Positions 46,949-58,871 of a stretch of 64,000 bases of DNA are shown in pieces. The position numbers were made by a program, and so were the translations under genes. Every line of letters starts with the position of its first letter. Position 1 is the first letter of the stretch. The notes under the pieces were generated by a model, which saw only the letters and a program-made list of their open reading frames with translations, was not told where the DNA came from and searched no databases. Source of the DNA: Coptis chinensis (Eukaryota > Streptophyta > Magnoliopsida > Ranunculales > Ranunculaceae); assembly GCA_015680905.1 (NCBI GenBank), contig CM027378.1, positions 39,157,001 through 39,221,000 of the forward strand. Reading direction: 5' to 3'.

Positions 46949-48180
46949 TGTAGGAACCGTTATTTCAGAATGAATATTTCTACAAACCGTGAAAACCATG
47001 CGCAGCGGAATTAATGGTTCTCACGATTTTGGATTAGAAAACATACCTGTAAATCTGCTGTGGTAACTCTGAGAATCCAATAGCTATGAAATCAGCAACC
47101 ACCTCTTGATCTTCTGTTGTATTCCTTTCAATAGATTGGACGTTGTGTGGGCAACGATCTACCAACCCCTTTCTTTCTCACAAAGCTAGAACTGATTTGG
47201 ATCTATCTTTTCTTGCCTCTTTTTTCAATCCAGATGAATAGTTAATTTCGGCCAAGAAGAAAGGTTTCTATTTATAGGCTACAATAGGGACCATGAGAAG
47301 AAATTAGGGTTGGGCTTCCTGACTGGCTTGGGCTTCCCATGTTCGCCCAGAACACACGGCCTAAGTTCGCCAACAAATGGCTTATTCCACTAAAGGCCAT
47401 TGTTGCACTACCGCCCTAATCCCAAATTACGTGTTATGTTTATGTGCTCCATATTATATGCTCATTGATCTCCCCGTGTTTAAGATATTGAATGTCCGTT
47501 GATTAAGTTAAGTTACTGACAACTACATTAATCAACTTCTTATGTCCTTGAGTAGTACCACTCAACCTCATTGTCATGGTTTACATGACAATCCTTATGA
47601 GATCCTCAAGGGGACATCATCAACTCGACTTCCTGCGGGTCACGGATTCCTTCTATAATCAACAGCACACCTTATATACAATGCCATTACCCAATCCATC
47701 GAGTTTGTTGATTTACAAATGAATCTCACTCATTGATGATTTAAAGCAATGTACAATGCACGTAAGTGCCCGTTATTATATCCGGATTAAGAGGACAAGC
47801 ATCCATAATACCAGAGGTGTTTGTTCTCTTATATAGTAAATATAAAGAGAAACAACCTCACTTGGTCCTGTTCAATACACATAAAGTGTACTAGTGCAAA
47901 CTTATAGTCAAGATAGACTAATACTAGATTATACTACAACTGTACCAATGGTTTGTCCAAACCCATCTAGGTTGTGAACGATTACTTATACTTTATAAGG
48001 TACTGATAATATGATCTTCTGTGAGTTCACACCATATCATCTACAACATAAAGTATTAGACACGTGCATATAACTAATAACATATATAATATGCATAACA
48101 TTTGCCCATATGATTCTCATTTAAAATATAAAGAATTAGAGTTAGTACAAAAGTAATGCTTTAAGTATATAACCCTATCA
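46949..48180 (-). mobile_element. Solo LTR S3 (1232 bp), TSD TTTAG
   Basis: It begins TGTAGGAACCGTTATTT and ends AACCCTATCA, flanked by TTTAG at 46944-46948 and 48181-48185. It is homologous to S1 and S2, with a minus-strand CTATAAATAG at about 47268-47277. It is inserted in the 5' LTR of P, so it is younger than P. Confidence 0.94.
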
Positions 48181-48232
48181 TTTAGTTATTAGTTCCATTG
48201 CCCAAATCAGGGGATGGAAGTATAGATTAAGG

Positions 48233-48372
48233 TTTTTATTTATTGCAATCGAATATCATGCTAGTTTAGGGTTTCATTTATTGCAATTGAATATTTGCTA
48301 GTGACATGCTTTTATTTATTACAATTGAATATAATGCTAGAATAGGGTTTTATTTATTGTAATTGAATATTA
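48233..48372 (+). repeat. Imperfect tandem repeat, about 37-39 bp, four units
   Basis: Each unit carries TTTATTTATT(G/A)CAATTGAATAT followed by ATGCTAG or a variant. The array lies inside the 5' LTR of P, to the right of S3. Confidence 0.75.
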
Positions 48373-48941
48373 TACTATTATTCTCTACTTTTCTTCTAGT
48401 TGTGCAGTGTTTTAGAGTAAGGGAAGTATTCCTTGTGTTTGCCTTAGATGATGATTCATTGAATAGCTAACCAAGCTCACATAAAAGGAAAGAAGATACT
48501 AGTAACATGAACATAGGAACAACCTTAAGTAGAGTTAATTGTTAACGATGTTTCATCCAAGAGGGCATCGATACTCACTCGATTGCCTAATTGTAGTCTA
48601 CTTGTGAGAACAACCATGAAGCAAAAGGTCATTGAATCAAAAGTATTGGTGGATTCTAATCTCTTGAATTCCCTCTCTTATAAATTCTCAATAGTTTAAT
48701 TAGTTTAATTTAGTCTAACATTAGAATCTACAATATCTATAATCATAGTTTTTAATCCATCAACCCCCTTTCCAGTCTTGTCTTTCATATAAACATACAC
48801 TTAAAAGTGGAACGATACCCTACTCATCCTTGACTTATTGAGGGATAATTAGGTTTTGATACGCTTCTATTTTGTTCAACAACCATCATCTATCTACATC
48901 ATCAACATACCATCTCACACACAAAAGGAGTGCGCTTCAAA

Positions 48942-48957
48942 TGGAGCGCCGTTTTAA
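48942..48957 (+). promoter_or_regulatory. Possible degenerate primer-binding site of P
   Basis: TGGAGCGCCGTTTTAAG resembles, with a two-base insertion and changes, the TGGCGCCGTT tRNA-complementary site usual in Athila-like elements. It sits three bases after a plausible LTR end and about 0.6 kb before gag. Confidence 0.35.
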
Positions 48958-49574
48958 GTTGTTATGTTTAACGTTTTCATTCAAGATTAGAAATTTCGAT
49001 CTTGAGGTAATTTTAATCGCATCATCCATTCTTTTAAGAAAGAAAGAAGATTGAAGGACATCTCGAAGACAAGATTTACCATCTAGGTTAGTCGAATCTT
49101 CATTCTTTTTATTTCATTCTTAGTATAATTACATCGTAGTTTAGTATTATTGCTTTCTAATATAATTGCATTTAGAACCTTTTCAAAAATTGAAGTTGTA
49201 AGCCAACACAGTGAAACATCAAACTCTAGTGTTTCTTGTCTGAATTTTGACAAACGGACTATCATCTATGGGCCATGGTACTTAAGCAATCCAAGTGATT
49301 CACTATAACCCTAGAAGATACAGCTTTAGACAACGGGCGAGATACTAACTGCAAAGCCCAACCCAGTTGAAGGAAAGTAGTTTTGCTTTTAGTATAATTT
49401 AGAATAGTTGCATATTAGTTTAGTTGTATTCAAGCATTATAGGATAGTTTTTCGTCATTTTCGCATAACATTTTCTAGTGTATGCCCCATCGTCCATATC
49501 ATCGTCCGGTAAGAACACAACAGTAGACAAGGTTTAACAACCGACTCACAAGAATACTAGACGAGATTGATATA

Positions 49575-50340
49575 ATGGCTGGACGTAATGATGGAGGTGT
49601 TGTGGACCTGAATAATCATAAAGCTATCCCACCCATGCAAGCACAGCAGAGGAAGAAGTTGACTGATTTCTATTCACCAATCATTGGAGACCCACCCAGC
49701 AGTATTGTTTTTCCAGAGACAGAATCTAACCAGTTTGAACTTAGAGTATCAGTAATCTCTATGCTTCCAAAGTTCAACGGTTCAGACAATATTCAGCCTT
49801 ATGTTCACATGAACAAATTTCTTTCAGTCCTCAGAACTTTCAAAAACCAGAATATCAAAGATGAGAGTATCAAGTTGATTCTTTTTCCACTCTCACTCGA
49901 AGGTAAAGCATCCGAATGGTTAACTGCACAGCCGATCAATTCAATAGACAACTGGGAGAAGTTAAGAACGAAGTTTATGAACAAGTTCTACCCACCCCTG
50001 AAGACTGATGCCATGTAGCAAGCCATCAGCAATTTCAAAGGAAAGGCGACTGAAGAATATCATTGTAGTTGGGAGCAATTCAACAATCTGCTAGTCTCGT
50101 GTCCACATCATGGATACGACAAGAGCACACTGGCTCATTTTTTCTATCGAGGACTCTCGATAATGAACAAGTAGATAATACAGTCAATGCACAAAGGCAA
50201 GTTTACATCAATGGATGGAGAGGAAGCTTACAACTTTCTCAAGAATTTAGCTGAAGAAACACAACAATGGAGTACTAGTAACGAGGATGTCGCTAGCATG
50301 GAGGGGGAGCCAAAGCAATTTGGTTACCAGGCACATGAAT
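49575..50340 (+). pseudogene. gag of P (retrotransposon gag domain)
   Basis: The frame starts at ATG 49575 (MAGRNDGGVVDLNNHKAIPP). The retrotransposon gag domain reads FELRVSVISMLPKFNGSDNI, then IKLILFPLSLEGKASEWLTA and NWEKLRTKFMNKFYPP. After a TAG at 50016-50018 the same frame continues GKATEEYHCSWEQFNNLLVS and CPHHGYDKSTLAHFFYRGLS. Another stop follows, then a MDGEEAYNFLKNLAEETQQW segment to about 50340. This matches Athila-type Ty3/gypsy capsid proteins. At least two in-frame stops inactivate it, both at codons that look like former CAA/CAG. Confidence 0.85.
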
Positions 50341-50366
50341 AATCAGATCAAGAACTGAACTCTACA

Positions 50367-50620
50367 TTGGCCAGCCTGGCCACCAGCATTGAAACTCTGA
50401 GTAAGAAATTCAACCAGTTCTCCATGAATCCTTCCAAGATCAACAAGTCTCAAGCTAAATCTCTCCCAGTCATGCAAGATAGCCAATACTGTGAAGTCTG
50501 TTCGGGCACTTCCCATGTAACTCTAGAATGTCCTGGTTACTATCAACATGCATTAGTTGGATAGTACAATATAAACTCATTTCAGAGGCCCAACCAAGGT
50601 GGCAATAACTTTCAAGGCAA
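50367..50620 (+). pseudogene. Nucleocapsid-like zinc knuckle of P
   Basis: A helical segment (ASLATSIETLSKKFNQFSMN) leads to CEVCSGTSHVTLEC, a complete CX2CX4HX4C knuckle. A Gly/Asn-rich stretch (QRPNQGGNNFQGNY) interrupted by stops follows. This is the usual C-terminal end of Athila gag. Confidence 0.8.
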
Positions 50621-51171
50621 TTATTAGAGACAGAATGCTGGACCCCCCGGTTCTCAAGATCAAAGTTATATTCCATAGACAAGTCAAGCTTCATAGTTAG
50701 TGTAGAACTAGAATTCCAATACAAGTGGAATTCCAATACAAGTGGAGAGTTAGTGCCTGATCCTAGGTGAAATTATGCCACACCTGCCAGCCTGGAGAAT
50801 GCTATTACTTTGCTATCGCAGAAAAATCAAAAGTTTGAAAGTGTTCTAGAGCTTATTGCACAGTCTTAGCTCAATCTCCAGCAATCTCAGACAAGTCAAT
50901 GTTCTAGAATGAAATTTCTAGAGGCCAAGATCGACAAACTCACTACTGCTTTGTCTGTAAAGACACAAGTCACTCAACCTAGCTTATTGGAACCAATATT
51001 AAGGAGTGAAGATGTATGCCACATTGGGACAACTTCTAGTACTGATCACCTCTATGATCATGTTAGCTCAGTTACTACTCTGATATCAGGATTGAAGATA
51101 TACAACAAGGTTGACTTACCTTCTCATGATAACATTGCTATAGAGCAATCGGTCAAGATTTCAAATGAAGC

Positions 51172-52125
51172 TTGAAAGGAAGTGGGAGAAATCTTTTAAC
51201 TCCCATTTGTCAAGATAACCAAGACAAAATATGCAAGAATGCCAAAGAGAAAGAAGAGCAGACACATGCTGATGTGTTTGTACCAAAGGCACCTTTTCCT
51301 ATGTTTCTTACTCAAAGCAAAAAGGACAAGCAATTTTTAGAGATGAAGGAGGCATTTGAGAAACATAACATCAATATCCCTTTTCTCAAAGAGATTAAGA
51401 AGTTGCCATCATATGCCAAATTCTTGAAAGATGGAGGCAACATAAAAAGAAGTACTCATGTTCCATAGCAAGCATTTCTAGCTGGACAAATAACATCTGT
51501 TATCCATCAGCAAGCTCCAATCAAGCTTAAAGATCCAGGAAGTCCTACAATATCATGCAAGATAGGAGAAAAATTCACAAGTAATGCTCTTTTAAACCTT
51601 GGTGCTAGTGTTAATCTCTTGCCATATCATGTGTACCAAGTGTTGGGCTTCGAGAACCTAAAGCCTACAAAAGTCAAATTGAAGTTAGCTGACCGTTCTA
51701 CCATGATTCCCAAAGGCATAGTTGAGGATGTTCTTGTTCAAGTAGCCGATTTCTACTATCCATTGGATTTCATTGTGATAGACACCATGGAGGCCTTTGA
51801 TAAAATTCCAATTATTCTAGGCCGACATTTCCTCGCTACCGCAAAAGCTTTGATAAATTGTCGCAACGGTGAAATGAAGATCAACTTTGGTAAGATGTCC
51901 ATGGACATAAATATCTTTCACCTATTGCATAAGGATTGTGATGATGCCGAAGGTGAAAAGGTGTACTTCCTTGATAGCATGATACAAGAATCATTCTCAC
52001 TCGAAGATACAATTGAGAGTGCTCAATCTACAGAAAACTGTGATGAACCTGAGAACCCCACCACAGAGGCATTGCTAGCCATGTTCTTGGAATCTCTACA
52101 GAAAATTCAGGATTTAAGTGAGTAG
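51172..52125 (+). pseudogene. Aspartic protease region of P, active-site Asp replaced
   Basis: Upstream (51172-51468) the frame reads FVPKAPFPMFLTQSKKDKQF and IPFLKEIKKLPSYAKFLKDG, the linker before the Athila protease. After a TAG it continues QAFLAGQITSVIHQQAPIKL and reaches LLNLGASVNLLPYHVYQVLG (about 51590-51650). The retropepsin motif here has Asn (AAC) where Asp is needed. The rest, LKLADRSTMIPKGIVEDVLV and FDKIPIILGRHFLATAKALI, is typical. The largest open segment is 51619-52125. The catalytic change alone should abolish activity. Downstream sequence does not enter a reverse transcriptase. Confidence 0.85.
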
Positions 52126-52690
52126 AATGGAAAATTGGCAGAGAGAGTATCATACCTTGAGAAGATGAACTCTACATTTCAGGATGAACAACAAACTTCT
52201 GCCTAGAAAAATTAGTTACTAGAGAATCAGTTTAAAGAAGTTTTAGAAAAACAACAGAATCTAGAAACTGAAATAAGTCTTCTGAAGCAAAAAGTGGACC
52301 ATATTGATAAGAAACATTGCACTATTGAAGCCTCTTCTACACCATCATTGTCTGAATGAGAGAAGTATGTAAACCAGTCTACCGCCCACCTTGAGCGTAG
52401 TCAGCCAGATATCTATTATCATTACTGTGGTGGTAAAGGGCACATCAGATACTATTGTCCTGTTAGAAAGAAATATTCTCGTCAATCTTCTACACAGAGG
52501 AACCACAAGGTCTATTTTACAATCATCAGACCTGAAATAGTTTAAGGTAGAAAAGCAACTTTACCAGTAATCTTTTCAGCATATCAAGGAGTATTTTTGA
52601 CAACCCACAAGGTGAGACCACCTCGACCTCCAAACATTCGTCAGATTTGGGTAAGAAAATTTGATTTTCTCACTCCAAATTGATAATGCA
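52126..52690 (+). pseudogene. Coiled coil and second zinc-knuckle-like segment of P
   Basis: After the protease the frame continues with a heptad-rich stretch (NQFKEVLEKQQNLETEISLL, then KQKVDHI). It then reads YYHYCGGKGHIRYYCPVRKK, a CX4HX4C arrangement in which the first Cys of a CCHC knuckle is missing. A tail PRPPNIRQIWVRKFD follows. The order resembles the gag end of some Ty1/copia elements more than Athila pol, suggesting a chimera. Several stops are present. The origin is inference. Confidence 0.5.
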
Positions 52691-52863
52691 TGATATATAG
52701 TCTTAGGGATCTTACTTAAAAAGACCTAAAAAAAAAATCTTGGTAAAAGGAAATGTTATTATTTTTGGAATTAATTTTGATATTCGGCATCAATGGTAAC
52801 ATCTTCCCTTTTTCTTATTCATTTCATTTACTTAATTTCTATACATTGAGGACAATGTATATG

Positions 52864-52879
52864 TTAAGTTGGGGGAGGG
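52864..52879 (+). other. Polypurine-like tract of P
   Basis: AAGTTGGGGGAGGG follows the phrase CATTGAGGACAATGT, a pairing usual near the 3' end of Athila/Tat elements. It may be an internal tract, because the LTR has not begun by 53600. Confidence 0.5.
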
Positions 52880-53599
52880 TGTACTTGAGAAATGAATTTC
52901 GAAAATTAGTTTTCAAAAACAAAAATATTTTTGTTTTTATATCAGTAGCATGAAAAAAATGAATTTTAATGATGAGTCTGGGATATAGATTCTATACTGC
53001 TTAGTGTTGAGTTTGATGGATAGTTGATATTGTTGATTTCATTACCGCTTAGACTATTTATTATGCTCAGACATAGTTCTTGTTGATAGAATTCTTTATC
53101 AAGGCACCACCATAGTACTTAGTCAGTTTTGTGTACGTTTGTTAGAAGAGAGATTTAATCCCAAGTAAACTGGAAGCAGATTTTTTTAGACTTAGCCCTT
53201 GAGACTTGAACTTTATACCCATATTTTAGAGAGTCTTACGAAAAATCTGAGTCTTAGTGACTCAACATCTTTCAGTTCCTTATGTCGTTGTAATATAGTT
53301 TCATTATTCGTTGATTTGGTTAACCATGAAGTGACATCAACTGGGGAGATAGCCATTAGGTCTTGTAGTCTATTCAAAATAGAGTATCATATTGATAAGT
53401 GAAGTAGTGAACCTATTCAGCCTTTATCGCACCTAGTAGGACCATTATGTTAAACCTTTTTGAGCCTTACAATAAGCCATTTTCTTTTATAAAACCCTTT
53501 ACCCTTTACCCAACTCCAGACAAGGAGTATAGCCAAAATCTTTATCAGCCATACCCATATGTTTTTGAGAATACGAGGGGCACAAAGAGGAAGACATAG
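52880..53599 (+). other. 3' noncoding region of P
   Basis: No coding domain is visible. The region is cut at 53600 by the end of element A2. The five bases before the cut, CATAG, are the predicted target duplication of A2. Confidence 0.55.
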
Positions 53600-55063
53600 T
53601 GATAAACGTAAAATGAAAGTTTTACTCAAGAATAAATGATGAAACTTAAATGCAAGTAAAACTAAAGCTAAACTTAAGTGTGTTATTTATCAAAGATTTT
53701 CTACTCTCGATTCTATTGAAATAGAGTTGGAGTAAAAGATTCGTTCCACTCCTAGTTCTTTAGAATTCGCGTTTCCTAAGCATATCAATCAATCCAAAGT
53801 CAATGAGAGTTTTATGAAATTTATACTACGATACAAATTATACTATCGAGATACGATAATTCAACTATAAAATGCTAACTTGAATCTATGATAAGGAATT
53901 AGGGGGGCTTGATTCCACCTTAACTCGACTTAAGTTACTAACGAAGAATCGTCGTAATCCAAATTTAACTGCTTTCGCATAACAATTGGTTCTTCCTAAT
54001 CCCTAGTTGTTCATGGTAATCTCTACCAACTAACATCTAGCATGTGAAACAATCAAACCCATTCTCATGGTGAACTAATCGTTTTCGAGAATGGAATGGA
54101 AAATCACGACTATTCTACGCTAACACAAATCAAGCTTCATCAAGGCTTCTTCTATAATAGAGGTTTAGCGTATAATCATTATGCTATCATTTCCAATTGA
54201 ATTGAAACAATAAAGATTATAACTTTACTATATTGATCTAATCAAGAATTTAAATCTAAATTAACAACTAAGAAATGATTAACAACTATGAACTAAATTT
54301 AGATCTAAGTAATTTAATAAACCAAAACTGAAATTATGAATAACTCACTACTTTTATTAATCTAATGAAGCATAAAACAATGATTCAATAACTAAATTAA
54401 TAATCTACTTTGTTCTAAACTAATTACTTGAACATAAAAACAAGATCTAAAAAACTATTCTCTAATGGCTACTTGCTACCTAAACTAATGATTGCTTAAT
54501 AGTTAAGTCTTGTGTCTTGAAATGGAGGAGACAAGATCTACATTTTCGTGCATGGGCTGAGGAGCCATGTTTTAGGCCGGAAAATCGAGCCCAAAACCTA
54601 ATTTCTTCAGTCCACAGAGGCCTTTTTAGCTAGATTTTACTTCAACAGACTTTTCATCCACTTTTGCTCCTCTAATTGGGTCAAGGCTTAGACCATTGGA
54701 AAGCACATTCCAAGCCAGTAGTTTTGACATAAGGTAGGCCCAATTCCAAGGCCTGAGCTCAAAGATACGGTCTTCGGAAGTTCTGCTGACTTTTGTGTGC
54801 TATTTCTGCCCGCGTTGACTTTGACTTTTCAGCTTTGACCAGGCTTTTTCTCCTTCAATCTTGGCCTTTAATCACAAAACTTCTTAGCAACCAACCCTTG
54901 CTCCTTTATTTTTCCAAAGTGACACATTTCTGCACATAATTGACTTCAATGCCTGAAATACTTAAAAGCACGTAATCAGCATTAACTCTTATTTCTTACT
55001 CGCATAATTGGTCTAAAAGTATTATTGTTAAGGGGTTAAAACTACAGTTTTGGGCTCTTATCA
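53600..55063 (-). repeat. 3' LTR of A2 (1464 bp)
   Basis: Read on the minus strand it begins TGATAAGAGCCCAAAACTG after TGGGGGTGGTT and ends ..CGTTTATCA. It is homologous to the A1 and A3 LTRs. Confidence 0.87.
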
Positions 55064-56899
55064 AACCACCCCCAAACAGCATTTCGCTTGTCCTCAAACA
55101 AATATGAGAAATTAGAATAAGTGACCAAAAATAGAGTTCTAACAACTCTTGTTTCGCCGAGTGCGATTGCATTGACCATATGCAACAAGGCCTTAAACCA
55201 CTAGGAATTCCCTAGTGGATGAGTTATAGCCTCTTGAGAGTTTTCTAGTGAAGGTACTCACAAACTTCATCTATACAACAACGACTAAGAAATAAAACTA
55301 TTATTTCCTTATTTATGCTCCCAATTATCTATATATCTCACTAGCAATGAATAAAGAATAACCAAGTCAAAACCTAGGCTAATATATGCATAATAATTAA
55401 TCATCTACGAATAAACATATATACAATGAGTAATACTATGAAATGCACTAGCAGGTCAGTTTTTGAAAACTCTTAATAGCGCCCTTAAGTAGGTCCTCAC
55501 ATAAATGTCAAGGCAAAAACCATTCTGATTTTTTTGCTCAAAGCAGCTTCGCTACTCCAGTGTGCAGTGGGCACACTTTACCTTACAATCTCAATGATAC
55601 ACAAGGAAGTCGGAGTTGATCAAACACATCTGCCACTTACTATCACACTAACCTATTCCTAATTGAGTTAGATGTCTTTATTAGGTATTGCGGGGATTAG
55701 GAAATGGTTTATGAAGGAAGAAAATGGATATTCAAAACGAACAAGTCTGAGATAATAGAGTCTTTATATTATATAACTAGAGAAAACCTTGTTTTTTTCT
55801 TTTGTTTCTACACTTTGTTTCCATCCTTAGCCATATTTTTTTCTCTTGTTTTTTTTCTTTGGCTTTTGACTCCTTTGATTCTATTTTTGGAGTTCTAACT
55901 CTTTATTTTCTTTTATTTATTTATATATATACTTTTTTTTATATTTGGATGGAAACTTTCTTTTCTTATCTGAAGCGACTAACAAATCTTGATTTCAAAG
56001 GTCTTTCTCTTTTTTATTCTTCATCTCTATTCTCAGACTCATTCAAAGAATGGGTAGGCTGATTTTTATTTTTATTTTGTTTTGTAAAAGGTTAAAGGAA
56101 TTGTGGTTTATGAAAGGCTAAAGAAAGGCTCAGATGGGCGACTAGCGGAATATAATTTCATAAGGTTTAAATTTCTAGCTATATCGATCCAAAGAGGGCC
56201 TAAATTCTCGCTTAGGATATGATATAGTGATCAAGCAAGTGGACGTGTGATTTCTCTATCCGGATTTTACACCTCCCTTGTGTCATTTCTCAAATATTTC
56301 ACTGATATAAGGCTTTAGGCTATATTCTCACAGGATTTGTAGAATAAGTACTCTAGCCTAGATTTTAGAAACTTACTGCCAAACAATCATAAATACTCAT
56401 GTAATATATTTATAGATAGATGCAAAGATTATTATTTACATATTAACCTAAGTTTCTAAAAATTATTCTAATGCAAAAGCTACATGAGACTTCTAGATTA
56501 TTCAAAGCATAGAGAAAGAAAACAATACCAATATTCCTAAGTGTATAGCATAACTTTTTATTTATATTTTTGAAATTTTTGAATTTTTACTAGAAAACAA
56601 GTACATGTTATACATATCTATATCCTAATAGATGCCTTAATTACACGTGTTCCTATGCCCCACCAAACAAGAAGCATGTTTTGTCCTCAAAGTATTTAAA
56701 TAAAAAGGGTAGAGAAATACCATTGAAATGCGTGAAATTCTAGAACATCTGCAAAACAAAGTTAAACATACTAATATAGAAAATAAAAACTGACGCAACT
56801 CTGTAGGAGTTCCACCCGTTATGGGGTTAACAAGAATTAAATTGCTTGGGACATAAGCAGACACTAACTGAAACTAAAACTTACCTCCTCTCTCGCTTA

Positions 56900-57397
56900 A
56901 TCGTCATCCTCCTCATCTTCAATAAAGAAATAAGGTTCCTTCGCATCCTACCATGCCATGATGATTTGCCAGGCTTCACGCCATTTATCATCTACTATAG
57001 CTAACCTATCAAGCGCCACTTGGTCGAATGGGGTGTAAGGAGCAACCTGATGAGGTTGTATCCTCCACCCTGGCCAAGTCATTGCACGGAAAGATCAAAT
57101 AATACAATTGGTGGGTCTCACAATGTCGACCCCAACCCAATCCATGAAGCGGGCACAAAAAATAGGGAAGAAACATAGGATAATATAGCAAATTAAAACA
57201 GGCATAAGTAGATACTTATACCTCTTGTTATGGGCTTAGGCTAAACTAGACATTAGGGTATGGGGAATATCATAGAGTGTACGTCCCCCAGCTAAAGCAA
57301 GGAAAATATCACAAGTTTCGTCTTTCACAGAAGAATAACGCCATTCCCCTCTAATGTTTAGCATGATCCAAAACATAACAGTAGCCACGTTCATAGA
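56900..57397 (-). pseudogene. A2 copy of the env-position ORF, broken
   Basis: The minus-strand translation resembles the A3 protein (MFWIMLNI, GEW, IFLALAGG, DDKWREAWQIIMAW segments). It has stops, for example after the AGG..SSLA and IMAW segments, and a frame preserved to an acidic C-terminus. Its 5' end is removed by the A3 insertion at 57398. Confidence 0.7.
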
Positions 57398-58871
57398 TGA
57401 TAAAAGTAAAAAATGAACGTTCTACCTACGAAATGAACGATGAACTCAAAACGTAAGTAAACTAAACTAATCTTATGATGCTTATATTTATCAAAGTTTT
57501 CTCTACTCTCAATCCTATGAGATATAGTGGAGTAGAAAGTTCGTTCCACTCCTAGTGCTCTAGCATGGAATGTTTTCTAATCTAATTAGTCGGTCTTAAG
57601 TCAATGAGAGCTTTGAAGGTGATTACTAACGATACTTACTGAATTTGATTACTTGACTTTTAAACTACTAATGCTATGGAAATATGATTGTTTTGAATCT
57701 AGATAAATGATTAGAGGGGAATTGAATCCACCTCGAATCCAACTTAATAGCCTAACATAGATTCTTGTATCTCGATTCTTACGTTCTTACGGCAAGAAAT
57801 TCGAGTTCTAATCCCTAGTGTTCATGGCATTTCTACCGAGTACTAACTAGCATGTGAGGTCGATCCACCCATTCTCATGGCTTAATCACGACCTTCTAGA
57901 TTGGAATAGATTCTACAATGTTTCTACACTATACCACTAAGTTTTCATCAAGGCTTCATCAACCCCTCTAATGGAGGTTTTAGCCTTGAGTCATCAAACC
58001 ATCATTTCCCATTTCATTATAACTACACATCATATTAAAATTCTAACTTAACTAAATTAACTAACAATGGTTCAATCTATTTAAACTACGGAATGATAAT
58101 CAACAAGAATTAAAATCAGATCTATAAATTGAAATAACACAATTCGAAATTGAGAATACAACTATTTTATTTATCTAATCAATCAAGAACAATGATTCAA
58201 AGACTTAATCTAAAACAAGAATTGAAAATGGAACTAAAGCTTAATTTAATTAATGAAAACAGATCTAGAATTATCTATAATATTTTAGGTCTAACTAGCT
58301 ACCATTAACAAAGAGCTAAACTTTTGTTTTTATACTTTCAGATCCAAAAATCGTGCATGGGCTTGGAGCCATGTTTTGGGCCAGAGAATCAGGCCCAAAA
58401 CCCAATTCTTTTAGTCCAAAAAGGCCTCTTCAGCTGCAGTTGGCTTCCATAGACTTTTCGTCCACTTCTGCTTCTCTGATTGGGTCAAGGCTAAGACTAT
58501 TGGAAATCTCTTTCCGAGCCGGTCGTTTTGACATAAGGTAGGCCCAATTCTGATATCTGAGTCCAAATATATGGCTTTCGGAAGTTCTACTGACTTGTGT
58601 GCTATTTCAGCCCGTGTCGACTTTTCAGCTTTTGACCGGGCTTTAGGAAGGCTTTATCTTCTTGAATCTTGGCCTTTAATCATGGAACTCCTTAGTAACC
58701 GACCTTTTCTCCTTTATCTCACTAAAGTGGCACATTTCTGCACATAATGGACTTTGAAACCTGAAATGCATAAAAACACGTAATCAGTGTTAACTCTTAA
58801 TTATTACTCACATAATTGGTCCAAAAGTATAACTGTTAAAGGGTTAAAACTACAGTTTTGGGCTCCTATCA
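57398..58871 (-). repeat. 3' LTR of A3 (1474 bp)
   Basis: It begins TGATAGGAGCCCAAAACTG on the minus strand after the polypurine tract and ends ..CTTTTATCA. It is homologous to the A1 and A2 LTRs. Confidence 0.87.

Larger units (their letters stand above)
46100..48939 (+). repeat. 5' LTR of P (interrupted by S3)
   Basis: It starts TGATAAGTGC. A TATA box CTATAAATAG lies at 46647-46656 and A-rich poly-A-like signals near 46730. A right end TTCA at about 48939 is proposed because a primer-binding-like sequence follows. Without S3 the LTR would be about 1.6 kb, similar to A1-A3. The right boundary is an estimate. Confidence 0.6.
46100..53599 (+). mobile_element. Athila-like element P: gag-protease, no RT or integrase, nested in A1
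   Basis: The plus-strand 5' LTR begins at 46100 (TGATAAGTGCTCAAAAAGTG) immediately after the broken A1 ORF. It contains solo LTR S3. The order is leader, gag (49575-50340), zinc knuckle (about 50495), protease region (51480-51950), coiled coil and second zinc knuckle (52125-52560), and a polypurine-like tract (AAGTTGGGGGAGGG, about 52864-52879). It is truncated at 53600 by element A2. No reverse transcriptase, RNase H or integrase motif lies between protease and 3' tail, so the element is non-autonomous. The rest, including its 3' LTR, should lie beyond A2 and A3. The predicted target duplication is CCATG (46095-46099). Confidence 0.8.
53600..57397 (-). mobile_element. Athila-like element A2, 3' part, nested in P
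   Basis: It has the same minus-strand organisation as A1: broken ORF (57397-56900), 3' noncoding region (56900-55064), polypurine tract, and LTR (55063-53600). It is closely similar to A1 and A3. Its ORF is interrupted at 57398 by element A3. The ORF carries several stops. The 5' part should lie right of the window. Confidence 0.86.
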
